A stretch of DNA of 20,297 nt from Collinsella aerofaciens (GCF_019131995.1 NZ_JAHONA010000035.1:1-20297); one strand, 5' to 3'. Shown: positions 1 to 7,460, numbered from the stretch's first letter. The notes: generated by a model from the letters alone, not told the origin. Numbers and translations: made by a program.

Positions 1-93
1 CATCCTCTGGACCGTGTCCCGCTCGTGCCTCGTGAGCCTTCCGTAGGCCCTCGGGACCGCCCTCGCGGAGCCCCTATTCTTCTTTCCGGACAT
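1..93 (-). CDS. IS30-like transposase, N-terminal 31 codons only
   Basis: The ATG at 91-93 is preceded by a GGAGG ribosome binding site six bases away, and the frame stays open to the window edge. The visible protein begins MSGKKNRGSARAV and continues with YGRLTRHERDTVQRM. The stretch 'LTRHERDTVQRM' resembles the first helix of the N-terminal helix-turn-helix of IS30-family transposases (pattern LT.EER..I..L). The DDE catalytic domain is outside the window. The same 31 codons appear at the right end. Family assignment from so short a stretch is moderate; other HTH_38-containing recombinases are possible. Confidence 0.55.
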   Translation of the reverse strand, partial: MSGKKNRGSARAVPRAYGRLTRHERDTVQRM

Positions 94-144
94 GCCGTCC
101 TCCGATCTCCCGGGGCCGGCCGGTCCGGCCCTCAGGGTATCGGG

Positions 145-184
145 TTCCCACATTCATCCGCACATGTGCGGATGAATGTGGGAA
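145..184. repeat. 40-bp perfect palindrome in the IS end
   Basis: The arms TTCCCACATTCATCCGCACA (145-164) and its exact reverse complement (165-184) meet without a loop. The palindrome lies between the IS tip and the transposase start. The motif TTCATCCGmACA occurs once in each arm and a third time just outside, as TGTTCGGATGAA at 186-197, nearer the IS tip. Transposase binding or blocking of read-in transcription are possible roles; both are inference. Confidence 0.85.
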
Positions 185-205
185 GTGTTCGGATGAAGTT
201 GATAA

Positions 206-940
206 TCAAGGATCGACATTCACGCGAATGGTAATCTGAAGAACATCGGCACATGAGATTATATTGTCGATAATGGCATCATATGTCGGACGACCGTCGG
301 CCGGGACCCTCCGCGAATCATGATCCCTCTTTGAGCCATCGATAGTGATTTGAACCGAACCGACCTGACAATCAGCAAGCTTCTGAGCAATTTCTCGCGT
401 CAGGAGATATCCGTTCGTTACCATTCCGGCAGAATAAGTAGCGCCTGGCCTAATCGCCCCTCTCAGTTCTTTTGTCAGTCGCTCGATCATGTCCACACAG
501 AGTAGGGGTTCGCCTCCATACCAGTCAACGTGAAGATCGTTGATCCCGGGATAGCCGGAACGCACGAATTCTGCGATATCCGTCATTGTCTCTTCTGACA
601 TAGTGGGGTGCGAGCAGCCCTTTTCATAGCAATAGGGACACCTAAAATTGCATGCCAGCGTTGGAGCAATCGTCAGTCCTAAATAGTCATTTGCAAACCT
701 TGCCGACAAACTCTCAAGCATCAACATTCGCCGCTCGTCAACATCGTCATCTACCAACATGCCACCCATCTTAAGGGCCTCTTCGAAATCACCATCCAAG
801 GCGGCAGCACCCTTGCGATATAAATTCAGCTCATTCGTGTGCGCAGCGTCAAGGTCGAGAACGCCACCAGACTGGGTATTGTAGATAGTGATACCGTTCA
901 CATCATTCTCTTCAATAACGTTAAATTCAGACTCTTTCAT
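206..940 (-). CDS. Radical SAM peptide-maturase-like protein, 3' truncated by IS
   Basis: The protein has 244 residues in the present frame. The radical SAM cluster motif CNFRCPYC is seen with cysteines at 97, 101 and 104, followed by GGEP (142-145), TNGYLL (175-180) and ITIDG (198-202). These are the SAM-binding and barrel elements of the radical SAM fold. The N-terminus (YNTQSG near 20-25) looks like the precursor-binding front part of SPASM-type peptide maturases. Such enzymes usually run to about 400 residues or more and end in a cysteine-rich SPASM domain holding auxiliary Fe-S clusters; that half is absent. The frame stops at 206-208, inside the IS, and the last codon or two are IS-derived. 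It starts directly after the permease stop codon, with a GGAG upstream. The likely substrate is the peptide encoded at 3365-3475. In this form the enzyme is probably inactive. Confidence 0.85.
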   Translation of the reverse strand: MKESEFNVIEENDVNGITIYNTQSGGVLDLDAAHTNELNLYRKGAAALDGDFEEALKMGGMLVDDDVDERRMLMLESLSARFANDYLGLTIAPTLACNFRCPYCYEKGCSHPTMSEETMTDIAEFVRSGYPGINDLHVDWYGGEPLLCVDMIERLTKELRGAIRPGATYSAGMVTNGYLLTREIAQKLADCQVGSVQITIDGSKRDHDSRRVPADGRPTYDAIIDNIISCADVLQITIRVNVDP

Positions 941-1750
941 TTATATGCTCCGTTTTCTGATAGCACCCTTGATAGCCCAACAAAGTCCGAGGATGACAAT
1001 GGGAACGACTGTTGCCAGCGCTACAAATAGCAACGTCCCCGGCACGATGAATTGAATTGGTCGCGGGGACGCAAGGGTCGCCAGCCATGTCAAGTGCAGT
1101 GGCATATTTGGATTCCCGTACCCCAAATAAAGCAGCAGGATGATGAACGATAGAACAAACGCGCCATTTCCAAAGAGCGAGATGGCCAGGACGAGCAGCA
1201 GGCATAACGTTGTGCAAATCAAGGCAGCAAGAGACAGCCGAAGAAGAAACTCTCCGATCATATCCATCGTCATTCCTATGCCACTCGCGCTTTGGACCGC
1301 ACCAACGAGTATCGAAAAGAGAACAAAACCACCGACAAGCGTGACAATCGAGACAAGAGTCCTTGCAACCAACAACTGTACTGTTTTCATTCCCCTTGCA
1401 TAGGAAACAAGCCATTGAGATCCCGTTATCGGAGTTCGAAACGCATAGCCGATGACGAGAACAGCAACAATAGGAAAGAACAGAGAATGGGCAAGCGGTG
1501 CCACAGCGGAAAGGTAGCGAGCTCCATCTTTAACGAGGTCTCCCGGAATTCCCCCAAAACCATATTGTGGGTTTGGAAAGAAGCCCATAACACCGTCGCC
1601 AAGCCAATCGCTCGTTCCGTAGGCTCTCCATGGTTCATAAGACGCAGAATAAAGCAATGCGAGCACGAAACCTGCCGCAATCAGCAGAAGAGGCGCTTTG
1701 CTCTTCATAACTCGATAGGCTTCAGCCTTAATCATATCTTCGCAGCGCAT
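941..1750 (-). CDS. ABC-2 type transporter permease (second of a pair)
   Basis: A 269-residue integral membrane protein with about six hydrophobic segments, the first near residues 15-35 after a short cytoplasmic lead (MRCEDMIKAEAYRVMKSK). I chose the ATG at 1748-1750 because a GAGGAGGGG site lies just upstream and it begins two bases after the stop of the preceding permease; a longer frame exists but would overlap that gene. It shares with the preceding permease the motif YGTSD after the first membrane segment and a similar order of segments, so the two are probably diverged paralogues forming a heterodimer with the ATPase. The likely role is export of, or self-protection against, the cassette's modified peptide; substrate is inferred from context only. 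Confidence 0.75.
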   Translation of the reverse strand: MRCEDMIKAEAYRVMKSKAPLLLIAAGFVLALLYSASYEPWRAYGTSDWLGDGVMGFFPNPQYGFGGIPGDLVKDGARYLSAVAPLAHSLFFPIVAVLVIGYAFRTPITGSQWLVSYARGMKTVQLLVARTLVSIVTLVGGFVLFSILVGAVQSASGIGMTMDMIGEFLLRLSLAALICTTLCLLLVLAISLFGNGAFVLSFIILLLYLGYGNPNMPLHLTWLATLASPRPIQFIVPGTLLFVALATVVPIVILGLCWAIKGAIRKRSI

Positions 1751-1752
1751 TT

Positions 1753-2556
1753 CTACCCCCTCCTCGCTTTGATTCCCATGACCCCGAGCTGCAACGAAAC
1801 AACGGTGCAAATAACAGAGAAAAGAATGATCTGATTAATGGCTAGGCCTTGAAAGCACAGATTTCCAAGATGGCGTAAGTATGGTCCGACTGAGAGCCAC
1901 CAGGGAATTAGCGTCGATGCGTGATTGGAAAAGACCACCAGCGTATATTCATCGGAGGCGAGCAGCGTCCCGACCAACACCAACATAATGCTAAGCGGTG
2001 CATTTCTAAGTAAATAGAAAACTGCCATCGACTGAGCTACTAATGCAGCCAAAATAGCATCAATCAAAAGCAACACGGGTAGGTATCTATCAAGAAACAC
2101 CCGCCCATCCACATAGCAGCCAAGCGGAGATTTGAAGAGAGCGAATCCCGAAAACAGGTTGAACGCTGCTGAAGTTGCAATCGTCAGAACAAGCCACTTT
2201 GCGACAACGGCCTTTGCTACACCCGTCCCTTTCGCATACGTCACTTCAGAAGACCTGCTTTGATAATCCATGGCGCAGGAAATAACAATGCATCCGACTA
2301 GAACGAAAAACCACTCGTAGGTCATGAATAGTGCCGTCCGAACCGCCGAACCAGCCGGGTCAGTCTTGTCGAGGATGTTTGCAAAGAAACCAATCTGTTT
2401 GCCGACTCCCCCTAAATCAGATGTTCCATAAGTCCCATACATATTTGGATTACAGACATCTTTAACAATCCAAACTCCCCAGATCAACAACACGAAAAAG
2501 GCTGGATTTCTGAGCAACCGACGGGCTTCGCATCTAATCAGTCGCAGAAGTTGCAT
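1753..2556 (-). CDS. ABC-2 type transporter permease (first of a pair)
   Basis: A 267-residue membrane protein with about six hydrophobic segments, beginning MQLLRLIRCEARRLLRNPAF, a lead typical of ABC-2 permeases (a basic amphipathic stretch before the first membrane segment). The start at 2556 has GGGGAGG six bases upstream and overlaps the end of the ATPase gene by 23 bases, suggesting translational coupling. The extracytoplasmic loop after the first segment has MYGTYGTSDLGG, sharing YGTSD with the next permease. No peptidase C39 or other processing domain is visible. Together with the ATPase it would form a three-gene exporter similar in layout to bacteriocin self-immunity transporters. 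Confidence 0.75.
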   Translation of the reverse strand: MQLLRLIRCEARRLLRNPAFFVLLIWGVWIVKDVCNPNMYGTYGTSDLGGVGKQIGFFANILDKTDPAGSAVRTALFMTYEWFFVLVGCIVISCAMDYQSRSSEVTYAKGTGVAKAVVAKWLVLTIATSAAFNLFSGFALFKSPLGCYVDGRVFLDRYLPVLLLIDAILAALVAQSMAVFYLLRNAPLSIMLVLVGTLLASDEYTLVVFSNHASTLIPWWLSVGPYLRHLGNLCFQGLAINQIILFSVICTVVSLQLGVMGIKARRG

Positions 2557-3262
2557 TATCTGCCTCCCCGATCAAATCCAAAAACCGCTTTTCCAGACTT
2601 CTGTCTTTGTAGGAGTTTTCTTCCTTAACGAGAAGTCTGCCTTGATGGAGAAAAGCAAAAGATGTCGCAACTTTCTCCAATTCATCTAGGTTATGGCTTG
2701 AAATGAGCACCGTTTTATCCCGTTTGTCCTTCAACGACAGCAGGAGATCACGCACCTCAATCACACCCACTGGATCGAGCCCGTTTATGGGTTCATCCAT
2801 GATGAGTAGTTGCGGGTTGCCCAGAAGAGCCGTTCCGATATCCAGACGACGCTTCATGCCGAGCGAGTATTGTTTTACCGATGCATCCGCCGCATTTTCT
2901 AGGCCAACGGCAGCGAGCACTCGATTAACTTCACTTTTCGGCAGCCCCCACTCGATACAGCGTGAGATCAAGTTTTCTCGACCGGTTAAGTTCAAGAATG
3001 CCCCACAGCCGTCGGGGACGAATCCGATATTTCTGCGTGCTCTTGCCAGACCTGTTCTCCCAGACTCGCCGAAAAAACTGATTGAGCCTTTCGTTGCTTT
3101 AAACAAGCCAAGAAGAATATCAATCAACGTACTCTTCCCCGCGCCGTTCTCCCCAACGAGAGCGCACACTTCGCCCTCATCTATATCAAATGAAACATCA
3201 GACAACGCCCAGTTTTTGCCGTAGCGCTTTGATAGATCCTTGATTGAAATCGCATTACCCAT
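2534..3262 (-). CDS. ABC transporter ATP-binding protein (BcrA/LanF-like)
   Basis: A complete 242-residue nucleotide-binding subunit. Visible motifs: Walker A GENGAGKST (37-45), signature YSLGMKRR (132-139), Walker B LLIMDEP (152-158), D-loop GLDP (161-164) and switch histidine SSH (188-190). The segment NLTGRENL (91-98) is common in ATPases of bacteriocin immunity and multidrug exporters of the BcrA/LanF group. The usual Q-loop glutamine is replaced (FVPDG near 81-85), as in several of that group. The upstream ribosome site is weak (GAGG, about 11 bases from ATG). It follows the peptide gene after a strong hairpin and overlaps the first permease. It energises the two permeases; that the substrate is the modified peptide is inference. 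Confidence 0.85.
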   Translation of the reverse strand: MGNAISIKDLSKRYGKNWALSDVSFDIDEGEVCALVGENGAGKSTLIDILLGLFKATKGSISFFGESGRTGLARARRNIGFVPDGCGAFLNLTGRENLISRCIEWGLPKSEVNRVLAAVGLENAADASVKQYSLGMKRRLDIGTALLGNPQLLIMDEPINGLDPVGVIEVRDLLLSLKDKRDKTVLISSHNLDELEKVATSFAFLHQGRLLVKEENSYKDRSLEKRFLDLIGEADNATSATD

Positions 3263-3278
3263 GTCTCATGAACCTCAT

Positions 3279-3324
3279 TAAAAAGGCAGCGCGGCCGACG
3301 GATGGCAGTTATCGACCACGCTGC
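3279..3324 (-). terminator. Intra-operon hairpin plus T-run (attenuator or terminator)
   Basis: On the minus strand GCAGCGTGGTCGA (3324-3312) pairs with TCGGCCGCGCTGC (3298-3286), a 13-bp stem whose two imperfect positions are G-U wobbles only in the minus-strand RNA, followed by CTTTTT. It sits between the small peptide gene and the ABC genes. Such a leaky terminator would make peptide mRNA more abundant than exporter and enzyme mRNA, a common arrangement for precursor peptides; that role is inferred. Confidence 0.7.
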
Positions 3325-3364
3325 TTACCCTCTGCTGTCTTAACCAGCATTAGCGTTCGCGTTG

Positions 3365-3475
3365 CTAGAAATGAACATATACGCCAAAACAGCTACAGCG
3401 CGAACACGGGTGGTAATTGCGGCAGCCACCACCGCCACCCTGCACGTTGCTACACGGATCGATTACCCAGTTCAT
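3365..3475 (-). CDS. Candidate Cys/Gly-rich RiPP precursor peptide (36 aa)
   Basis: A very short gene starting at the ATG at 3473-3475, with an ideal AGGAGG site at 3481-3486, five bases away. The peptide begins MNWVIDPC, has five glycines in a row (13-17) and five cysteines (8, 18, 24, 27, 29), and ends CSCFGVYVHF. A longer frame reaches to 3559, but the ribosome site and the promoter at 3518-3546 favour the short form. The peptide has almost no charge and a very short leader, if any, before the first cysteine. It is first in a cassette with an ABC exporter and a radical SAM enzyme, so it probably gains thioether cross-links (sactipeptide/ranthipeptide-like) before export. It could belong to one of the known clostridial Cys-rich radical SAM peptide families, or be new; I cannot assign it by eye. 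That it is a peptide gene is well supported; its chemistry is inference. Confidence 0.7.
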   Translation of the reverse strand: MNWVIDPCSNVQGGGGGCRNYHPCSRCSCFGVYVHF

Positions 3476-3514
3476 AATTACCTCCTTTCGATTTATCGTC
3501 TGTTTTAATACTCC

Positions 3515-3533
3515 GTTATCGTATATCGATAAC
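3515..3533. promoter_or_regulatory. Operator-like dyad over the -10 of the peptide promoter
   Basis: GTTATCG and CGATAAC form exact 7-base inverted arms around the five-base spacer TATAT. The site overlaps the -10 hexamer of the promoter for the peptide gene, so a bound dimeric regulator would block transcription. The XRE-type regulator encoded at 3644-3970 is the nearest candidate; this is untested. Confidence 0.5.
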
Positions 3534-3546
3534 CTTATGATTTCAA
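3518..3546 (-). promoter_or_regulatory. Predicted sigma-70-type promoter for the peptide cassette
   Basis: On the minus strand TTGAAA (-35, 3541-3546) and TACGAT (-10, 3518-3523) are separated by 17 bases, with an expected start near 3511, leaving a leader of about 35 bases before the ATG of the peptide gene. It lies just after the terminator of the upstream regulator gene. Confidence 0.55.
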
Positions 3547-3557
3547 GAACTATTTTC

Positions 3558-3600
3558 AAATAAATTAAGGCTCCTACCGATCGTTTGCGGTAGGAGCCTT
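3558..3600 (-). terminator. Intrinsic terminator of the DUF2975-XRE operon
   Basis: AAGGCTCCTACCG and CGGTAGGAGCCTT form a perfect 13-bp stem with an eight-base loop, followed on the minus strand by AATTTATTT. It lies 44 bases after the regulator stop codon and separates that operon from the peptide promoter. Confidence 0.8.
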
Positions 3601-3643
3601 GCGTGCATACGTGTTTGTCTTCTTGTCTTCTTATTCTGTTTTG

Positions 3644-3970
3644 TTATTCCTTAGAAAGATCTACCACGTAAACCTCTGTGGGCAATATCTCGGAGGGGTC
3701 GGGATTGCGTCTTTGCAAAATCTTATTCCGCGCGCGCGCGATGGTAAGTTCCTCAAGTTCTATTTCACTCACGCGACGGATCAAATCTCCCGGCTGACAA
3801 TCCAACTCAACACAGATATCGAGCAATGTCTTCAAGCGTATGGCCTTAATTTTTGCATTACGGATTTTAGAAATGTTAGCTGGCGTATGCCCAGTCGCTC
3901 TTATTAGATCGGCATTTGTTTTCCCGGTCTTGAGCAAAAGTGTCTCAACCTCAATAATGAGATAATCCAT
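3644..3970 (-). CDS. XRE/Cro-type HTH transcriptional regulator
   Basis: A small DNA-binding protein of 108 residues. The helix-turn-helix is seen in LIRATGHTPANISKIRNAK and continues with the stabilising helix TLLDICVELDCQPGDLIRR, the typical end of the single-domain HTH_26-like regulators. A roughly 35-residue charged tail follows. I chose the ATG at 3968-3970 because AGGTGA lies six bases upstream; a TTG two codons earlier is possible. It is 10 bases downstream of a DUF2975 membrane protein gene, a pairing well known in Firmicutes and Actinobacteria (as in yozG-yoaS of Bacillus). It may act on its own operon and possibly on the dyad at 3515-3533. Confidence 0.85.
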   Translation of the reverse strand: MDYLIIEVETLLLKTGKTNADLIRATGHTPANISKIRNAKIKAIRLKTLLDICVELDCQPGDLIRRVSEIELEELTIARARNKILQRRNPDPSEILPTEVYVVDLSKE

Positions 3971-3980
3971 GGTCAATCAC

Positions 3981-4550
3981 CTAGACCAAATCATCGGACT
4001 GGGACTGCAAAAGCGCCCCATAGCGCCAGAAGATCGACAAAGCGAAAGCAACCATCATTGCAATGATGGATCCCACATCCAAAGTGATGCCTGAGTCACC
4101 AATCTGAAGGAGAGCGGAATTCATACGACAGCTCAACATACAATTACCCATCATTATTTTTAAATCGCTGCCAATCTGTAGAGAGCCCATCACGGCATTG
4201 ATTGCAAATAGGCAAGCAATAACGGTAATCATCCGTGCATGTCGAATAGTAAAAGGCGATTGACGACGGGCGACATCGAAGCTGATGCTTAACAATGTGA
4301 ACTCCCCTGCAAGGAGCAAAACCGCCCATAGCGCCAAGTTTGGGAGCGCGATGCTGCCGCCCTTACCAAGCTCAACGACCCCCTCGATTACCACTGCGCC
4401 GTTCAAAATACTTTGGCATGCAACAACAAATGCCGAACCAAAGACGGCGATGGTAGCGATGGCTATAAGTACCAGCACGGCACAAAGAACCATTCCGATT
4501 TTTCTCATGTTATCGAACGACATCTCAATTCTTTGAGCGCTATTCGCCAT
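3981..4550 (-). CDS. DUF2975 family membrane protein
   Basis: A 189-residue protein with four hydrophobic segments: near 20-45 (GMVLCAVLVLIAIATIAVFG), near 75-95, near 110-130 and near 155-175. The end FWRYGALLQSQSDDLV matches the conserved tail of DUF2975 proteins (F.YG..LQ...D). The ATG at 4548-4550 has AGGAG five bases upstream; an in-frame upstream extension lacks such a site. The loop between segments three and four contains two cysteines (GNCMLSCRMN), which could face outside. It forms an operon with the downstream XRE regulator. DUF2975 function is not established; a membrane sensor or antagonist of the partner regulator is a reasonable guess. A TAAAAT element lies upstream near 4590, without a convincing -35. 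Confidence 0.8.
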   Translation of the reverse strand: MANSAQRIEMSFDNMRKIGMVLCAVLVLIAIATIAVFGSAFVVACQSILNGAVVIEGVVELGKGGSIALPNLALWAVLLLAGEFTLLSISFDVARRQSPFTIRHARMITVIACLFAINAVMGSLQIGSDLKIMMGNCMLSCRMNSALLQIGDSGITLDVGSIIAMMVAFALSIFWRYGALLQSQSDDLV

Positions 4551-4615
4551 AGTAACTCCTTTTGCCATCCAGCAGAACTCTTTCAATTATTTTATCGTTA
4601 CCGGAAACTCTTCTC

Positions 4616-4653
4616 TACAAGAAAAGGGGCGCACCTCCATCGGAAACGCCCCC
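4616..4653 (-). terminator. Intrinsic terminator of clpC
   Basis: On the minus strand GGGGCG (4652-4647) pairs with CGCCCC (4631-4626) around a 15-base loop, followed by TTTTCTTGT. It lies about 26 bases after the clpC stop codon. Confidence 0.65.
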
Positions 4654-4678
4654 TATCATGCAAGGTTATATTCAATCC

Positions 4679-7321
4679 CTACAGCGCGCCGGAACCGGCT
4701 TGCATCATGCCGCCGGGGCCCGAGGTTACGCCGCCGCTCACGGGCGCGGCGTTGCCGGTGTGCGGTGCCGCCGGGGCGGTATCGCCACCGAGCGTGCCCG
4801 CCGGACGCGGTGCCGGGATCTCGCCCGTGCCGTGGCTAAAGACAAACTTGCCATCGGCCACGTCGCACAGGACGGTATCGCCCTCGCCCCACTCGCCGGC
4901 CAGAAGCTCCTCGGACAGCGGGTCCTCGATGAGCTTTTGAATAGCACGGCGCAGCGGACGCGCACCGTTGGTGAGGTCGGTGCCCTCGGCCACGATCTTG
5001 TCATAGGCCGCATCGGTGAGCTTGATGTTCATGCCGTTGGCGATCAGACGCTGGCGCAGGTCGTCCACCAGCAGGTGAGCGATCTTGGTCAGGTTCTCAC
5101 CCGAGAGCTTCTGGAACACCACGATGTCGTCGATGCGGTTGAGCAGCTCGGGGCGGAACAGGCGCTTGAGCTCGCCCATCGCGCGGCCGCGGATCTCACT
5201 CGACGTGAGGCCCTGCTCGCCGGTGGTGCCAAAACCGACGTTCGCATCCTGTGCGATCTCGCGGGCGCCCACGTTGGACGTCATGATGATCACGGTGTTG
5301 CGGAAGTCGACCGTCTTGCCCTGGCTATCGGTCAGACGACCCTCCTCCAGCACCTGCAGCAGGATGTTAAAGATATCGGGGTGCGCCTTCTCGATCTCGT
5401 CGAACAGCACGACCGAGTACGGGTGGCGACGAACGGCCTTGGTGAGCTGGCCGCCCTCGTCGTGACCGACGTAACCCGGAGGGCTACCGATGAGCTTGGA
5501 GACCTCGAACTCGCTACCGAACTCGGACATGTCGAAGCTGATGAGCGCGTCCTTGCTGCCAAAGAGGTATTCGGCGAGCGTCTTGGCGAGCTCGGTCTTG
5601 CCCGTGCCGGTGGGACCCAGGAAGATAAAGCTGCCGCCGGGGCGACGCGGATCCTTGAGCGGCGAGCGGCTGCGGCGCACGGCCTTGGCAACGGCCTCGA
5701 CAGCCTCATCCTGACCGATGATGCGCGTCTTGAGTACGCTTTCGGCCTGCAGCAGGCGACGGCTCTCGCTCTCGGTAAGCGAGGACACCGGCACGCCCGA
5801 GGTCACGGACACGATATCGGCGATCTGACTCACATCGATGGTGAGCGGGCTGGCGTCGAGCTCGGCGGTCCAGGCAGCCTTGGCCTCGGCGAGTTCAATC
5901 TCGGCGGCCTTCTGCTGCTCGGTGATCTCGGCGGCCTTGTTCATGTCGTCGCTCTCGGTGGCCTCCTGCGCGGCGGTCTTGAGCTCCTCTATACGATGCT
6001 CGGCCTCGCGCACCGGCTCGGGCGCGCGATTCGCGGCGATGCGAGCGCGAGCACCGGCCTCGTCGATGAGGTCGATGGCCTTATCGGGCAGGAAGCGATC
6101 CTGGATGTAGCGGTTGGAAAGGTTCGCGGCGGCCTCGATAGCACCCTGCGTATAGCGCACATGGTGGTGCTCCTCGTAGCGCGGCTTGAGCGCGGTCAGG
6201 ATCTTGACCGTGTCCTCGACGCTCGGCTCCTCGACATCGATGGTCTGGAAGCGACGCTCGAAGGCCGGGTCCTTGGTGAGGTACTTGCGGAATTCCTCGG
6301 CCGTGGTGGCGCCGATAATCTGGAAGGCACCGCGCGCGAGCACGGGCTTGAGCATAGAGCTCGCGTCGATGGAGCCCTCAGCAGAACCGGCACCGATGAT
6401 GGTGTGCATCTCGTCGATAAACAGGATGACGTCGTCGGCTTCGGTGGCCTCCTGGATCACGTTCTTGAGGCGCTCCTCAAACTCGCCGCGATACTTGGCA
6501 CCCGCCACGAGGCCCGGCAGGTCGAGCGTCCAGATATTCTGGTTCATGAGGTTCTCGGGCACGTTGCCGGCTGCAATCTGCTGAGCCAGGCCCTCGACGA
6601 TGGCCGTCTTGCCCACGCCGGGGTCGCCCAGAATGAGCGGGTTGTTCTTGGTGCGGCGCGAAAGAATTTCCATCATACGCTGGACTTCCTTTTCGCGACC
6701 AATTACAGGGTCGAGCTCGCCGTCGCGCGCCTTCTGCGTGAGGTTGGTCGCGAACTGCTTAAGCGTATCGGTGCCACTCCCCTTTTGCTGAGAGGCATCC
6801 GAGCCGCTAAAGAACGGCAGGCCCGCACCGGGACGCCCGGCACCGGCGCCGGCGAGCGGACGCTTCTTGTCCTGGTCCTTGGCAGTGAGTTTCTCGATAG
6901 CCTTTTTGATAGAGGCGGACGACACACCCAGGCGCATGAGGATGCCCATGGCCATGCCGTTGCCCTCTTCGACGATGCCGATCAGCAAGTGCTCGGTCGA
7001 CACGTAGGTCTGGTTATTCTCACGCGCCACGCGGAATGAACGCTCCATAACGCTAATGACGAGCGGCGTAAAGGCGAGCTTAGCCGCCTCGGTCTCCTCA
7101 CTGGGCTCGGGAACCGTGGTCTGGACCTCTTTGAGAGTATCCATGATGTCGTCGTAGGAGATGTCGAGCGAACGCAGTGCTTCAGCGGCAATGCCCTCGT
7201 CCTCCTTGGCAAGCGCGAGCAGCAGGTGCTCGGTGCCCACCTTATTTGAATGAAGATCGAGCGCCTCTTGCTTGGCCATGGACATGACCTTGCGCGCACG
7301 ATCGGTAAATCTATCTAACAT
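4679..7321 (-). CDS. clpC: ATP-dependent Clp protease ATP-binding subunit ClpC
   Basis: An 880-residue AAA+ unfoldase that feeds substrates to ClpP in the cytoplasm. In order: a double Clp-N repeat (about 3-145) for adaptor binding; a low-complexity Gly/Ala/Pro linker (155-175); the first ATPase domain with GDPGVGKT (232-239) and Walker B VILFIDE (298-304); a coiled middle segment around 437-485 typical of ClpC rather than ClpA; and the second ATPase domain with GPTGTGKT (569-576) and [11 protein letters not shown]. The C-terminus ends in an Ala/Gly/Pro-rich tail (about the last 50 residues), longer than usual. I chose the ATG at 7319-7321 ([13 protein letters not shown]) because AAGGA precedes it and it matches the family start. 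It stands alone between a TetR gene and a terminator. The 192 bases upstream (7322-7513) show no clear CtsR-type repeat or strong promoter. Confidence 0.97.
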   Translation of the reverse strand: MLDRFTDRARKVMSMAKQEALDLHSNKVGTEHLLLALAKEDEGIAAEALRSLDISYDDIMDTLKEVQTTVPEPSEETEAAKLAFTPLVISVMERSFRVARENNQTYVSTEHLLIGIVEEGNGMAMGILMRLGVSSASIKKAIEKLTAKDQDKKRPLAGAGAGRPGAGLPFFSGSDASQQKGSGTDTLKQFATNLTQKARDGELDPVIGREKEVQRMMEILSRRTKNNPLILGDPGVGKTAIVEGLAQQIAAGNVPENLMNQNIWTLDLPGLVAGAKYRGEFEERLKNVIQEATEADDVILFIDEMHTIIGAGSAEGSIDASSMLKPVLARGAFQIIGATTAEEFRKYLTKDPAFERRFQTIDVEEPSVEDTVKILTALKPRYEEHHHVRYTQGAIEAAANLSNRYIQDRFLPDKAIDLIDEAGARARIAANRAPEPVREAEHRIEELKTAAQEATESDDMNKAAEITEQQKAAEIELAEAKAAWTAELDASPLTIDVSQIADIVSVTSGVPVSSLTESESRRLLQAESVLKTRIIGQDEAVEAVAKAVRRSRSPLKDPRRPGGSFIFLGPTGTGKTELAKTLAEYLFGSKDALISFDMSEFGSEFEVSKLIGSPPGYVGHDEGGQLTKAVRRHPYSVVLFDEIEKAHPDIFNILLQVLEEGRLTDSQGKTVDFRNTVIIMTSNVGAREIAQDANVGFGTTGEQGLTSSEIRGRAMGELKRLFRPELLNRIDDIVVFQKLSGENLTKIAHLLVDDLRQRLIANGMNIKLTDAAYDKIVAEGTDLTNGARPLRRAIQKLIEDPLSEELLAGEWGEGDTVLCDVADGKFVFSHGTGEIPAPRPAGTLGGDTAPAAPHTGNAAPVSGGVTSGPGGMMQAGSGAL

Positions 7322-7460
7322 GCTCGTTTCCTTACATGAGTTCATCGAAATCAAAACGCCCGCCCGTCGGCGGCGCTTTTGTCTCTTTACCCACAGGTTG
7401 TCTATGTTAACAGCTGGAGGAATATCTATAAACCCGGCTCACATGAATGCAGGTTATGAC

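Larger units (their letters stand above)
1..211 (-). mobile_element. Left-boundary insertion sequence end, IS30-like (partial)
   Basis: This segment is identical, in reverse complement, to 20087-20297. It includes the non-coding end of an insertion sequence and the 5' end of its transposase gene, which runs off the window. Homology between the two copies stops at 211/212, which on this side falls inside the radical SAM gene, so 211 is close to the insertion point. A target-site duplication cannot be seen because the other end of the element is missing. The IS30 assignment rests only on the start of the transposase and is an inference. The duplicated boundary itself is seen directly. Confidence 0.8.

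Noticed and set aside
3365..3559. Longer 64-residue version of the Cys-rich peptide
   Set aside because: The longer frame starts upstream of the predicted transcription start and has no ribosome site, while the inner ATG has AGGAGG at ideal spacing.
4562..7039. Very long open frame on the plus strand opposite clpC
   Set aside because: High GC with biased third positions keeps the antisense frame open; the translation is rich in Arg, Gly, Ala and Leu without a recognisable fold, and clpC on the other strand is unmistakable.
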